The notes below the pieces were generated by a model, which saw only the letters and a program-made list of their open reading frames with translations, ran no database searches and was not told the DNA's origin. A stretch of DNA of 64,000 nt from positions 14,255-78,254 of the forward strand of contig DASCNA010000167.1 in the NCBI GenBank assembly GCA_036011305.1. Reading direction: 5' to 3'. The stretch is from DASCNA01 sp036011305. GTDB lineage: Bacteria > Verrucomicrobiota > Lentisphaeria > Victivallales > GWF2-38-69. A program made the translations under genes and the position numbers. Below are positions 27,702 to 36,815 of the stretch, piece by piece (position 1 is the first letter of the stretch; every line of letters begins with the position of its first letter).

Positions 27702-28667
27702 TTATCCATTAATAATGTGAGTTCCTGTTTCGCCTTTTACAGCCTGTCCTAAAAACTCAGGGGCAGTAATAATAGTCTCTTTTCCTCCGTTTTCTATAAA
27801 TTTAACAGCTGCTTCAATCTTAGGAAGCATACTGCCAGGAGCAAAGTGACCTTCATTTATATACTGTTTCATTTCTGAAACTGTAACTCTATCAAGAGAT
27901 TTTTGATCAGCTTTTCCAAAGTTAAGGTAAACTTTTTCTACGCCTGTAGAAATTATAAGTACATCTGCTTCCAATTGGTTTGCAAGAAGACTTGTAGCAA
28001 AATCTTTATCGATTACAGCATCAACACCGTACCATTGGTTGTTTTCTTTATAAACAGGTATTCCGCCGCCGCCTGCTGCAACTACACAGTAGCCCAGACC
28101 AAGTAAATTTTGAATAGCTTCTTTTTCAAGAATTTCAACTGGCATCGGAGATGGAACTACGCGCCTGAAACCTCTTCCGGCATCTTCTATCAATTTCCAG
28201 TCAGGATTTTTTTCTTTTAATTCCTTAGCCTGTTCAGGTGTGTAAAAAGTTCCGATTGGTTTTGCTGGATTTTTGAAAGCTGGATCATCTTTACTGACAG
28301 CAACCTGAGTAACAACAGTTAAAGCAGTTTTGTAACCGTTATCTTTCTTTATGTCTCTCTTTCTGAACTCATTATCCATAGCCTGCTGTATTTGGTAACC
28401 GATAGCCCCCTGAGAGTCTGCATCACAGCTGACAAGTGGTACTTCATGCATTTGTTCATATTCAGCAGCTATTTCAGAACGTCTTAATATAAATCCGACC
28501 TGAGGTCCGTTACCATGGCTGATTACTACATCATACCCCTGCTCTACTAAATCAGTAATATGCTTAGTAGTTTCGCAGACAGCATTAAACTGATCTGCTA
28601 TTGTCTGATGTTTTTTGTCTCTGATCAGAGAATTACCGCCAATTGCTATTATTGCTAATTTTCCCAT
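27702..28667 (-). CDS. arcC: Carbamate kinase (ArcC/YqeA)
   Basis: Makes ATP from carbamoyl phosphate and ADP. Family motifs are AIGGNSLI at the start, SHGNGPQVG, AAGGGGIPVY and VDAVIDKDFATSLLA, then GSMLPKIEAAVKFIENGG. About 321 residues. I take the ATG at 28667; an in-frame TTG lies four codons upstream. In the purine island it would be the energy-yielding last step after the YgeW carbamoyltransferase. Confidence 0.95.
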   Translation of the reverse strand: MGKLAIIAIGGNSLIRDKKHQTIADQFNAVCETTKHITDLVEQGYDVVISHGNGPQVGFILRRSEIAAEYEQMHEVPLVSCDADSQGAIGYQIQQAMDNEFRKRDIKKDNGYKTALTVVTQVAVSKDDPAFKNPAKPIGTFYTPEQAKELKEKNPDWKLIEDAGRGFRRVVPSPMPVEILEKEAIQNLLGLGYCVVAAGGGGIPVYKENNQWYGVDAVIDKDFATSLLANQLEADVLIISTGVEKVYLNFGKADQKSLDRVTVSEMKQYINEGHFAPGSMLPKIEAAVKFIENGGKETIITAPEFLGQAVKGETGTHIING

Positions 28668-28705
28668 AACTCTATCCAATATTTATTAAAATTTTATTTT
28701 AAAAA

Positions 28706-28738
28706 ATAATGGGATGACAATTAATGCCATCCCATTAT
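28706..28738 (-). terminator. Terminator after ygeY
   Basis: The stem ATAATGGGATG/CATCCCATTAT is followed on the minus strand by six T, 19 nt after the ygeY stop. Confidence 0.8.
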
Positions 28739-28756
28739 ATAAATTATACAAAAGTA

Positions 28757-29971
28757 TTACTTATCACAATGTTCAGCAGTATAAATAGAAGGCATTGCGG
28801 CATACATTGCAGCAGCTTTAACCAGTTCGCTTTTCCATGTGCATTCGTTTGGCGCATGAGCCTGATCTTCATGACCTGGACCAAATCCAACAACAGGAAT
28901 ACCATAACGTCCCATTATTGAAACACCATTTGTAGAGAAAGTCCATTTGTCAACGACAGGAGCTTCATCAAACAGACCTTTGAAAGCAGAAACAGCTGAC
29001 TGAGTTGCAGGATGATCTTCAGGAATAACCCAAGTTGGGAAGAAACACTCTGTAGGATAAACTAAACCGGTATATGAAGGTCTTTCATAATTATACATAG
29101 TAACTTCAGCTTCAGCAGCTTTTACTGCAGGAAGATTTTTTATTTCCTGCAAAGCAGATTCCCAAGTTTCGCCATCTGTAAGTCTTCTGTCAACTGAAAT
29201 AGAACATCCGTCAGCAACAGCACATCTTGAAGGAGAACTGAAGAAAATTTCAGAAATTGTCAAAGAACCTTTGCCTAAGAATTCATCATAATGAAGGTTT
29301 TCATGTAAAGCTTTAAGCTCATTAATGATTGGAGCCATTTTATAAATAGCGTTATCTCCTCTTTCTGGAGCAGAACCATGACAGCTGATACCGTGTGTTT
29401 CAACTTTAATTTCCATTCTTCCACGATGACCTCTGTAAATTCTGCATGAAGTAGGTTCAGTACTTACTACGAATTCTGGGCGAATTTTGCTTTCTTCAAT
29501 AATATACTGCCAGCATAGTCCGTCACAATCTTCTTCCTGGACAGTACCAACTACTAAAAATGTAAAATCGCCTTCAAGTTTTAGATCTTTAATAATTTTT
29601 CCAGCATAAACCATTGAAGCCATTCCGCCTTCCTGGTCTGATCCGCCGCGGCCGACAATAACGTCGCCTTCTTCTTTTCCTTTATAAGGATCACAATCCC
29701 AGTTATTGATATCACCAACACCAACAGTATCAATATGAGCATCCATAGCTATAAGATGTTTTCCATTACCGATATAACCTAATACGTTACCCATTGGATC
29801 GATATCAACTCTGTCAAATCCAACTTTAAGCATTTCTTCTTTAATTCTTAATACAACTTCTTTTTCCTGACAGCTTTCACTTGGAATAGCAATCATGTCA
29901 CGCAAAAACTGTGCCATTTGCGGCTTGTACAATTCAGCTTTTTCTTTGATAGCAGTAAAATCGATACTCAT
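28757..29971 (-). CDS. ygeY: YgeY, M20-type hydrolase of purine/selenium cluster
   Basis: Metal-dependent amidohydrolase of the peptidase M20 fold, 404 residues. Metal-binding regions are visible: MDAHIDTVGVGD (first His/Asp), GRGGSDQEGGMASMVYAG (bridging Asp), TVQEEDCDG (Glu pair) and GFGPGHEDQAHAPNE near the end. YgeY proteins are known from clusters with ygeW and ygfK and are thought to act on ureido or amide intermediates of purine breakdown. GAGGGA precedes the ATG. Terminators stand both before and after it. Confidence 0.92.
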   Translation of the reverse strand: MSIDFTAIKEKAELYKPQMAQFLRDMIAIPSESCQEKEVVLRIKEEMLKVGFDRVDIDPMGNVLGYIGNGKHLIAMDAHIDTVGVGDINNWDCDPYKGKEEGDVIVGRGGSDQEGGMASMVYAGKIIKDLKLEGDFTFLVVGTVQEEDCDGLCWQYIIEESKIRPEFVVSTEPTSCRIYRGHRGRMEIKVETHGISCHGSAPERGDNAIYKMAPIINELKALHENLHYDEFLGKGSLTISEIFFSSPSRCAVADGCSISVDRRLTDGETWESALQEIKNLPAVKAAEAEVTMYNYERPSYTGLVYPTECFFPTWVIPEDHPATQSAVSAFKGLFDEAPVVDKWTFSTNGVSIMGRYGIPVVGFGPGHEDQAHAPNECTWKSELVKAAAMYAAMPSIYTAEHCDK

Positions 29972-30018
29972 TATTAATTCCCTCTGATTAGATGTAAAAA
30001 TTTAAAATTATTTAAAAT

Positions 30019-30054
30019 CAGCTGATTCATGTAAATAAATCAATGAATCAGCTG
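30019..30054 (-). terminator. Stem-loop terminator after the PLP enzyme gene
   Basis: A perfect 12-bp stem CAGCTGATTCAT/ATGAATCAGCTG with a 12-base loop, followed on the minus strand by ATTTTAAAT. It lies between the PLP gene stop and ygeY. Confidence 0.7.
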
Positions 30055-30068
30055 TTATTTTAAGTAGC

Positions 30069-31559
30069 TTATTTAGCTTTTTCGTTGAACTTAACGATTA
30101 ATTCGTCCCATACAGGAATGAATTTTTTCAGGTCTTTCCAGAATTTTTGATCTTTACGTGCAACGAAATCTTCAATTTCAACACATTGCTGTTCAACCCA
30201 TGTGTAATATCCTAAGTTGAAAATTCTTTCTTTACCGATTTTTGTCAACTCTTCAAAATGGTCAACTGAAACAGCTTTTAAATGCTGTCCATAAGTTTCA
30301 GCAGCATCAAATGCATCATATTTGCCATTGAAATATTTAGCTTTCTGTTTTGGCATTTCAGTTTTGTACATTACGGCAGCATCAGTTGCAACTGTAACAA
30401 CAACATCATTTTCGCCCATGTTATAATATTTAGCAGTTTTAACAGCAGCAAGCATATTACCAATTGAAGAAAGTCCCATTAGAGAAAGATTCTTAATTTC
30501 AGCATCTGAAAGACCTTTATGTTCTTTTAGATATTTTTTACCTTCTTCTGTGTTGAATAGAAGATTTAATGAGTCTGTTGAAGAATCAGAAATAGCAGCT
30601 ACATCATCATTGTTCATTATATTGTGAACATATGGCACGTGTTTGTCACCGATACCCTGGATATTGTGTCCACCGAAACCGTTGTAAAGAAGTGTTGCGC
30701 ATTCAAGAGCTTCTACAGCTACAACTTTAACATCTTCATAATTATCTTTCAGGTAGTCCCCTGCAGAAATAGTACCGGCAGAACCAGTAGCAGATGTGAA
30801 TGCTCTAAGTTTAGAATCAGAATTAGATTTTTTAATATCTTCAAAAACATTAGACAGAGCTTTACCTGTGCAATGGTAATGAATTACTGTGTTACCGAAT
30901 TCGCAGAACTGATTGAAAATAATATTTTTTTCATCTTTGTCCAACTCGTTGCACATGTCATAAATTTCTTTAACATTACTTTCGCAACCATAAGTTTTGA
31001 AGATATCATTTGCAGGATCCATTGTCCATTTTTCAAGCCAGTTGAAACGTTCTTCACTCATTTCTTCAGGAAGAATAGCTACACCGTGGCAATCCATAAT
31101 TTTAGAAACTGCTACACCGCCTCTGCAGTAGTTACCAGTTGAAGGCCAGATAGCTTTATGTTCAGTTGGGTCGAATTGGCCAGTAATTAACCTAGGAGCC
31201 AGGCAGCCATAAGCAGCAAGTACTTTGTGGCAGTTAACCATTGGGAAGAATGCGCCTGACATAACAACTATCTTGGCATCAATTCCTGTTATTGCTTTAG
31301 GTACTTCAAAATAATAAGGAACATCTCTGAAGCTTCTGCTTTCAGGATCATTGTACCAGTTAATTCTATAAAGGTTTAATGGATGTGCTTCGCTTGGATC
31401 TACATCAAGCAACTGTTTTTTTACTTCGTCAGATATAGTTGATGGGTCACTTAATTCAGTTAATGTAGGCAACTGAATATGTCTTTCTTTAAATCTAGCT
31501 ACTGTTTGATTTAATACGTTTTCGTTTACAACATGATCTTCTAAACCGAGTTTAGCCAT
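30069..31559 (-). CDS. Fold-type II PLP-dependent enzyme of the purine cluster (not YgeX-like)
   Basis: 496 residues. The fold (tryptophan synthase beta/cysteine synthase type) is shown by FFPMVNCHKVLAAY, where the Lys is the likely PLP Schiff base, the substrate loop WPSTGNYCRGGVAVSKI, and the phosphate-binding glycine loop TSATGSAGTISAG. In Escherichia coli the matching cluster has YgeX, a 398-residue diaminopropionate ammonia-lyase with a KDES-type Lys motif. That motif is absent and the N-terminus is about 80 residues longer. It may do an analogous beta-elimination on a different amino acid. I start at the ATG at 31559 with GGGAGGA 6 nt upstream. It has its own promoter region and terminator. 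Confidence 0.85.
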   Translation of the reverse strand: MAKLGLEDHVVNENVLNQTVARFKERHIQLPTLTELSDPSTISDEVKKQLLDVDPSEAHPLNLYRINWYNDPESRSFRDVPYYFEVPKAITGIDAKIVVMSGAFFPMVNCHKVLAAYGCLAPRLITGQFDPTEHKAIWPSTGNYCRGGVAVSKIMDCHGVAILPEEMSEERFNWLEKWTMDPANDIFKTYGCESNVKEIYDMCNELDKDEKNIIFNQFCEFGNTVIHYHCTGKALSNVFEDIKKSNSDSKLRAFTSATGSAGTISAGDYLKDNYEDVKVVAVEALECATLLYNGFGGHNIQGIGDKHVPYVHNIMNNDDVAAISDSSTDSLNLLFNTEEGKKYLKEHKGLSDAEIKNLSLMGLSSIGNMLAAVKTAKYYNMGENDVVVTVATDAAVMYKTEMPKQKAKYFNGKYDAFDAAETYGQHLKAVSVDHFEELTKIGKERIFNLGYYTWVEQQCVEIEDFVARKDQKFWKDLKKFIPVWDELIVKFNEKAK

Positions 31560-31777
31560 TGTTCTTCCTCCCAAAAGTTAGAGCGTTTAATGTTGTTTAA
31601 AATTAAAATCGTTTGGTGTATTTAATTTATAATATAATTAAATTTTGTTGATATTTTTAATGTATGAACTAATGCTGTTCAGACAAAGAGTGATTTTAAA
31701 AAAAAATGATTTAAACATTTCATAATGAAACAATGAAAATTTTATATTTCATATAGCAACATTTTGATCATAAAAAC

Positions 31778-31805
31778 AAAAACCCCCGGCAATCCGGGGG
31801 TTTTT
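31778..31805. terminator. Strong GC-rich terminator after ygfK
   Basis: The stem AAAAACCCCCGG/CCGGGGGTTTTT with a CAAT loop has A and T runs on both sides. It isolates ygfK from the PLP gene downstream. Confidence 0.9.
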
Positions 31806-31867
31806 GAAGAATTATAAATTTTAAAACAAATAAACATTGCTTAAAATAATAAATAACTATAGTTATA

Positions 31868-34800
31868 CTAATTTAATGGCATACCTGGTTTTGATGCCTT
31901 AACTCCAACATACAATGCATACATAACAGCAAAGTTTTTAAGAGATTCTGTATTTGAAGATTCTGTTAAAGCTTCAGCAGACAATACATTAAAATTATCT
32001 CTATCCAGATCAATTTTATACATATCACTACTGCATGATAAAACAGTATCAGCAACATTAAGTTTTAAAACTTCATTATCAAATTTACCGATAATTGAAT
32101 CATCAAAAAGCATAAATGCATTGTTATCCTGTCCATCAAATTCTATCTGATCAGTATAAAAGCGAGGTTTATCTTTATAAGGACTCCCGGCAGTAGGACA
32201 GAATGAAGCACAGTTTGCACATTCATTACAGAAAGCAGTAAATATAGCAGTCTGATATTTCTGTTCTAAATCAAAACTCTTAGAACCGATAACATTCAAT
32301 TTCTTACTATCAATTCTAAATACAGGCAGTTCCACATTCATTGGAACTGTTCTATAAGTGAATATTGCTCTGTTAGGACATACAGTTGTACAGGTACTGC
32401 AGATTGTATGGCATTTTAGACAGCGGGCAGCTTCTTTTGCAGCATCTTCATCAGAAAGTGTCAGGATAACTTCATCAAATCCGTCTCTTTTTTCTATAGG
32501 CAACTCAGGAACTTCAACCCTAAATTCTCTGCGGGCTTTTTTCTTCAACATTTCGGTATAATCAACATCTTCATCGATACTTAAGCTGTCATAAACAACA
32601 GTTCCAGTTTCAATTTTATCTATAGATGCTGCGATTTTTTTCCCATCATTGCAGGCTTTTACAATTGTCAGAGGACCGTTTTCTACAGCATCCCCTCCTG
32701 CAAAAATATCTTTAACAGAAGTTGACATTGTTTTAGAATCAACATTGATATAACCTTTTCTGTTTAATTCAATATCTTTACCGTCAAAGAAATCAAAATC
32801 AGGCTGTTGACCTATAGCAATAATTAAATTATCAAGCTGGATATCAAACTCTTCTCCAGGTATTTCAACAGGTCTTCTTCTCCCTGAGTCATCAGGTTCG
32901 CCAAGACGCATTTTTGCACATTTCAATGCTTTTATTCTGCCATTTTCAGAAACAACTTCTTTTGGAGAAGATAGTTCTTTAATTTCAATACCTTCTTCAA
33001 GCAAACCGTCAAGTTCTTCTTTATGAGCAGGCATCTCTTCAATTGTTCTTCTATATACAACAGTAACTTTACCGCCTGTTAAGCGATTGGCTACTCTTGC
33101 ACAGTCCATAGCAACATCACCTGCACCGATAACAGCAATTGATGCACCAAGTTCAATGGCTTTGTTTTTCCTGGCTCCTCTAAGGAATTCAATACCATCG
33201 ATTACACCTTCACTCTCTTCGCCTTTTATTCCAAGCGCCATTCCTTTCTGAGCACCTGCGGCAATTACTACATATTTAAATCCTTTAGATTTTAAATCTG
33301 AGATAGTAATATCTGTACCTACTTTTTTACCATATTCAACTTTTACGCCGAGATCTTCTATCACTTTAATATCATTTGTGATTGCTGAAGGGATGGCTCT
33401 ATAAAGAGGTAGAGTTTCATTTACCATTCCGGCAGGTGTCGGTTTTTCTTCAAAAATAGTAACGGTATAACCTTTCTGGAGTAAGAAATAAGCAGCAGCT
33501 AAACCGCATGGACCTGCACCGATAACTGCAACGTCAATATTTTTCTCTGCTTCTTTTTCGAAAGCGGGAACAGCACCGTTATTCATGATATAACGTTTTA
33601 ATTCACGAATAGCTAAAGGTTCGTCATAGTGTGTTCTTGTGCATGTTGTTTCACATTGATGATTACATGCATGACCAAGAATATTAGGAATAGGATTATC
33701 TTCTCTGATTAATTCAGAAGCTTTATTTATATCTTTATTATCAACACATTCAATATACTGGGCTGCTTTCTGGCTAATAGGACATTCATCTGTACAAGGA
33801 GCTTTGATGCAGTCAAACAGATCAAGTTTTCTAGAAGTTTTAGTCTGTTTTCTTTCGAATGTATCTCTAAACAGCAAAGGATCACTTAATACATAGTCAC
33901 CATATTGCTGAAGATTCAAGAGAGCAGAACCTTTTACCAATTCTTCCTTTTCTGTAATATTTGTAAGTGCATCATATCCTTCAAAAACTTTCGCAGTTTT
34001 GCAAATATAATCATCAGTATCCTTTGCAGATACTTCATCATAAGCTTTAGCAGTGTTTTCAATGTACTGTAAGATTCTTGTGTATCCACCAGGACGCAAT
34101 ACATCAGAGCAAACAGTAATTGTTTTCATTCCGGAACGAAGAAGTTCAGCAACATTAAAACAGTCAGCACCGCCTGCATATGACATTAACAACTGTCCAT
34201 CAAACTCAGTTGCAAGTTTTTTTGCCAGATTAACAGTAACACCCTGAAGAGGACGTCCTGAAAGGTACATCATTTTTTCATCTTTACCGAATACATCTCT
34301 ATGATTTTCAACTTCAAGAGTATTAGAAAGCTTAACACCGAAAGTTACGCCTTTTTCATCAGCTTTAGCCTGAAGATCTCTTAAAAGAACTAAAGCATCA
34401 GGATATTTTAAGTCATGTTCAAAAGCTATATCAGGAACAGTTATTTCACGGAAGCCAAGTTCTTTATTTAAGATTCCTCTCAAAGTTTCAGGACCAAGCA
34501 GTGTCGGATTCAATTTTACATTTGTATGAAAGCCCCATTCCTGTATTAAATAAGAAGCAATTTTTCCTATTTCATCAGGAGGACATCCATGCATTGTTGA
34601 AAGTGTAACATTATTAGATAATTGATTTGGTATTTCAATTTCTTTAACTTCTGGGCAATATTTGGCAACTATATCACTATATTTTGCTATCATATCACCC
34701 GAATCAACAATTTGTTTCAGAAAATTCTGAACATTTTCATTTAAAATACCTTCCATGTTGTATCCAACACTGGTACTGTAAATGATACCCGGTTTATCAT

Positions 34801-35224
34801 CTTTAAAACCGAATTTTTTATGTAAAGCATGAATAATAACCCAAGCTCTAACATATTCATCAATTGACTGTTCGAGTTTTAGTTCCTGTGACCACTCAAC
34901 ATTATAGCCAACATCAAGAATATCAATACATGGTTTTGAAACTTCCAGTTCATCAAGTGTCTGAACCGTTTTTAATTCAATAAAACGACCGCCGCATAAC
35001 CATGAAACGATTATATTTTGAGCCATTTGTGTATGAGGACCGGCAGCTAGACCGAAAGGAGTGTCAAGTTTTGAACCGTAAATGTTCAATGAAAATTTGT
35101 CGGAGGATTCGGGAGTAAAAAAAAGATCTTTAGGAATGCCGAATATTGAGTTTTTTTTCTCTAGTTCTTCAAAAACCCAATGTGTTAAGGCTTCCATACT
35201 AACTGGCATAAATTTATCAGACAT
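31868..35224 (-). CDS. ygfK: YgfK, large Fe-S flavoprotein oxidoreductase (putative selenate reductase family)
   Basis: 1118 residues, slightly longer than E. coli YgfK. The N-terminal part resembles the dihydropyrimidine/dihydroorotate dehydrogenase barrel (TPFGLAAGPHTQMAQN). Residues about 480-560 form a GltD-type four-Cys cluster domain (KAPCTDECPISQKAAQYIE, then GHACNHQCETTC). An FAD site follows (VAVIGAGPCGLAAAY) and then an NAD(P)H site (SIAVIGAGDVAMDCARVA). The C-terminal end has ferredoxin-like Cys sets (CLKCHTICSTCTTVCP and CNECANCASFCPTAG). It probably moves electrons between NAD(P)H or ferredoxin and a purine-derived substrate. AAGGA lies 10 nt before the ATG. Confidence 0.93.
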   Translation of the reverse strand: MSDKFMPVSMEALTHWVFEELEKKNSIFGIPKDLFFTPESSDKFSLNIYGSKLDTPFGLAAGPHTQMAQNIIVSWLCGGRFIELKTVQTLDELEVSKPCIDILDVGYNVEWSQELKLEQSIDEYVRAWVIIHALHKKFGFKDDKPGIIYSTSVGYNMEGILNENVQNFLKQIVDSGDMIAKYSDIVAKYCPEVKEIEIPNQLSNNVTLSTMHGCPPDEIGKIASYLIQEWGFHTNVKLNPTLLGPETLRGILNKELGFREITVPDIAFEHDLKYPDALVLLRDLQAKADEKGVTFGVKLSNTLEVENHRDVFGKDEKMMYLSGRPLQGVTVNLAKKLATEFDGQLLMSYAGGADCFNVAELLRSGMKTITVCSDVLRPGGYTRILQYIENTAKAYDEVSAKDTDDYICKTAKVFEGYDALTNITEKEELVKGSALLNLQQYGDYVLSDPLLFRDTFERKQTKTSRKLDLFDCIKAPCTDECPISQKAAQYIECVDNKDINKASELIREDNPIPNILGHACNHQCETTCTRTHYDEPLAIRELKRYIMNNGAVPAFEKEAEKNIDVAVIGAGPCGLAAAYFLLQKGYTVTIFEEKPTPAGMVNETLPLYRAIPSAITNDIKVIEDLGVKVEYGKKVGTDITISDLKSKGFKYVVIAAGAQKGMALGIKGEESEGVIDGIEFLRGARKNKAIELGASIAVIGAGDVAMDCARVANRLTGGKVTVVYRRTIEEMPAHKEELDGLLEEGIEIKELSSPKEVVSENGRIKALKCAKMRLGEPDDSGRRRPVEIPGEEFDIQLDNLIIAIGQQPDFDFFDGKDIELNRKGYINVDSKTMSTSVKDIFAGGDAVENGPLTIVKACNDGKKIAASIDKIETGTVVYDSLSIDEDVDYTEMLKKKARREFRVEVPELPIEKRDGFDEVILTLSDEDAAKEAARCLKCHTICSTCTTVCPNRAIFTYRTVPMNVELPVFRIDSKKLNVIGSKSFDLEQKYQTAIFTAFCNECANCASFCPTAGSPYKDKPRFYTDQIEFDGQDNNAFMLFDDSIIGKFDNEVLKLNVADTVLSCSSDMYKIDLDRDNFNVLSAEALTESSNTESLKNFAVMYALYVGVKASKPGMPLN

Positions 35225-35288
35225 CAGATAGATTCCTTCAAAAGTAATAGATTAATAAATTATATTTTAATCAGTTTATGAAAATAGA

Positions 35289-35316
35289 CAAAAACAATAA
35301 TTGAATATTGTTTTTG
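35289..35316 (-). terminator. Stem-loop between ygeW and ygfK
   Basis: The 11-bp stem CAAAAACAATA/TATTGTTTTTG ends in a T-rich arm on the minus strand, 26 nt after the ygeW stop. It could terminate or attenuate. Confidence 0.6.
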
Positions 35317-35342
35317 CCTGAAAATTAAAGAATAACTATAAA

Positions 35343-36539
35343 TTACAATATTCTTTTAATATCATTTTTGATCATTTCTACTAATTTTTCTGAAGGATTT
35401 TTAACTTTGCTCAAGAAAATCATAGCTGCAATGATATAAGGTTTGTAGCTGGCTTCTTTGTAAAGAGGTGTTCTATATCTGTCGAAAACAGATGCTTCAA
35501 CTTCACCTTCATCACAACTTACGCCTGTAATATCAGCAGGTAGGCAATGCATATAAAGTGCTTTACCTTCTTTAGTTGTTTTCATTAATTCTTCTGTACA
35601 TTCCCAATCTTTATGATTAGCATTCTGTGCTAATAATTCTTTTTCAAGTTTATTAATACCGTCTGTGTCGCCATTACCATAAAGTTCTGTTCTTTTTTCC
35701 ATAGCAGCAAAAGGAGCCCAGCTTTTTGGATAAACGATATCAGCATCTTTAAATGCATCAGCCATATTATTTGTTTTTGTGAAGCTTCCGCCGCATCTTG
35801 TACTGTTAGCACGAGCAACATCTTCAACTTCAGGCATTATTTCATATCCTTCAGGATGTGCCAATGAAACATCCATTCCAAAACGAGTTAATAAACCAAC
35901 AATACCCTGAGGAACTGACAGAGGTTTTCCATATGAAGGAGAGTATGCCCATGTCATAGCAACTTTTTTACCTTTAAGATTTTCAATTCCACCGAAATGG
36001 TTAATTATATGAAGAGCATCAGACATTGATTGTGTCGGATGGTCAATATCACACTGTAAGTTAACAAGAGTAGGTCTCTGTTCTAGTACGCCGTCAAGAT
36101 GTCCCTGATAAACAGATTCAGATACTTCTTTCATATATGTATAACCTTTACCGATATACATATCATCACGAATACCAATAACGTCTGCCATAAAAGAAAT
36201 CATATTAGCTGTTTCACGAACTGTTTCACCATGAGCAACCTGAGATTTTCCTTCATCTAAATCCTGAACTTCAAGACCAAGTAAATTACATGCACTTGCA
36301 TAACTGAATCTAGTTCTAGTTGAATTATCTCTGAATAAAGAAATACCTAATCCACTTTCGAATATTTTAGTAGAAATGTTATTTTCTCTCATGCCTCTGA
36401 GAAGGTCTGCTACCAGATAAGTTGCCTGAATCTCATCATCTGTTTTCTGCCATGTATGAAAAAAGTCATTCAAATACATGTCATTAGTTCTTTTTTTAGA
36501 CAACTCTTTTATCATCTCATTCAAACCGATTCTATCCAT
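35343..36539 (-). CDS. ygeW: YgeW, knotted carbamoyltransferase
   Basis: 398 residues of the aspartate/ornithine carbamoyltransferase fold. The carbamoyl-phosphate loop is RDNSTRTRFSYASA, the HPTQ box is in DIDHPTQSMSDALH, and MHCLPADITGVSC belongs to the second-substrate side. The long insert before it is typical of YgeW. In purine catabolism it is expected to run in the direction that releases carbamoyl phosphate for ArcC. The ATG at 36539 has GGGAGA 7 nt upstream; the longer frame begins with GTG. Transcribed divergently from an XRE-PAS regulator. Confidence 0.94.
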   Translation of the reverse strand: MDRIGLNEMIKELSKKRTNDMYLNDFFHTWQKTDDEIQATYLVADLLRGMRENNISTKIFESGLGISLFRDNSTRTRFSYASACNLLGLEVQDLDEGKSQVAHGETVRETANMISFMADVIGIRDDMYIGKGYTYMKEVSESVYQGHLDGVLEQRPTLVNLQCDIDHPTQSMSDALHIINHFGGIENLKGKKVAMTWAYSPSYGKPLSVPQGIVGLLTRFGMDVSLAHPEGYEIMPEVEDVARANSTRCGGSFTKTNNMADAFKDADIVYPKSWAPFAAMEKRTELYGNGDTDGINKLEKELLAQNANHKDWECTEELMKTTKEGKALYMHCLPADITGVSCDEGEVEASVFDRYRTPLYKEASYKPYIIAAMIFLSKVKNPSEKLVEMIKNDIKRIL

Positions 36540-36815
36540 CTTTAATTCTCCCACTTGAGTTTTGTGTTGGTTATTTATCGAATGTGTAATTTTAACTACA
36601 TAGACTAATGTAATAATAAATTATTGTTTTTTTGATTATTCTTAAATTAAGCAATTTTAGAGAAACCCATACAGTTTTTGAGGAAAAACTACCGATATTT
36701 TCATTGCACATTGCATATTATTTTTGCCTTTATTGTCAAATGAGCTATTTAATAACTTATAACTGATGTTAAGTTAAAAATTAATTAATAAAATTAACAA
36801 CTCGTGAGGATATAA

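Noticed and set aside
30624..31142. 172-codon open frame antisense to the PLP enzyme gene
   Set aside because: It is a shadow of a well-conserved gene, with low-complexity Phe/Ile-rich translation and no ribosome binding site.
30069..31559. Calling this gene ygeX (diaminopropionate ammonia-lyase)
   Set aside because: Length and Lys motif differ from YgeX, so only the fold and context are claimed.
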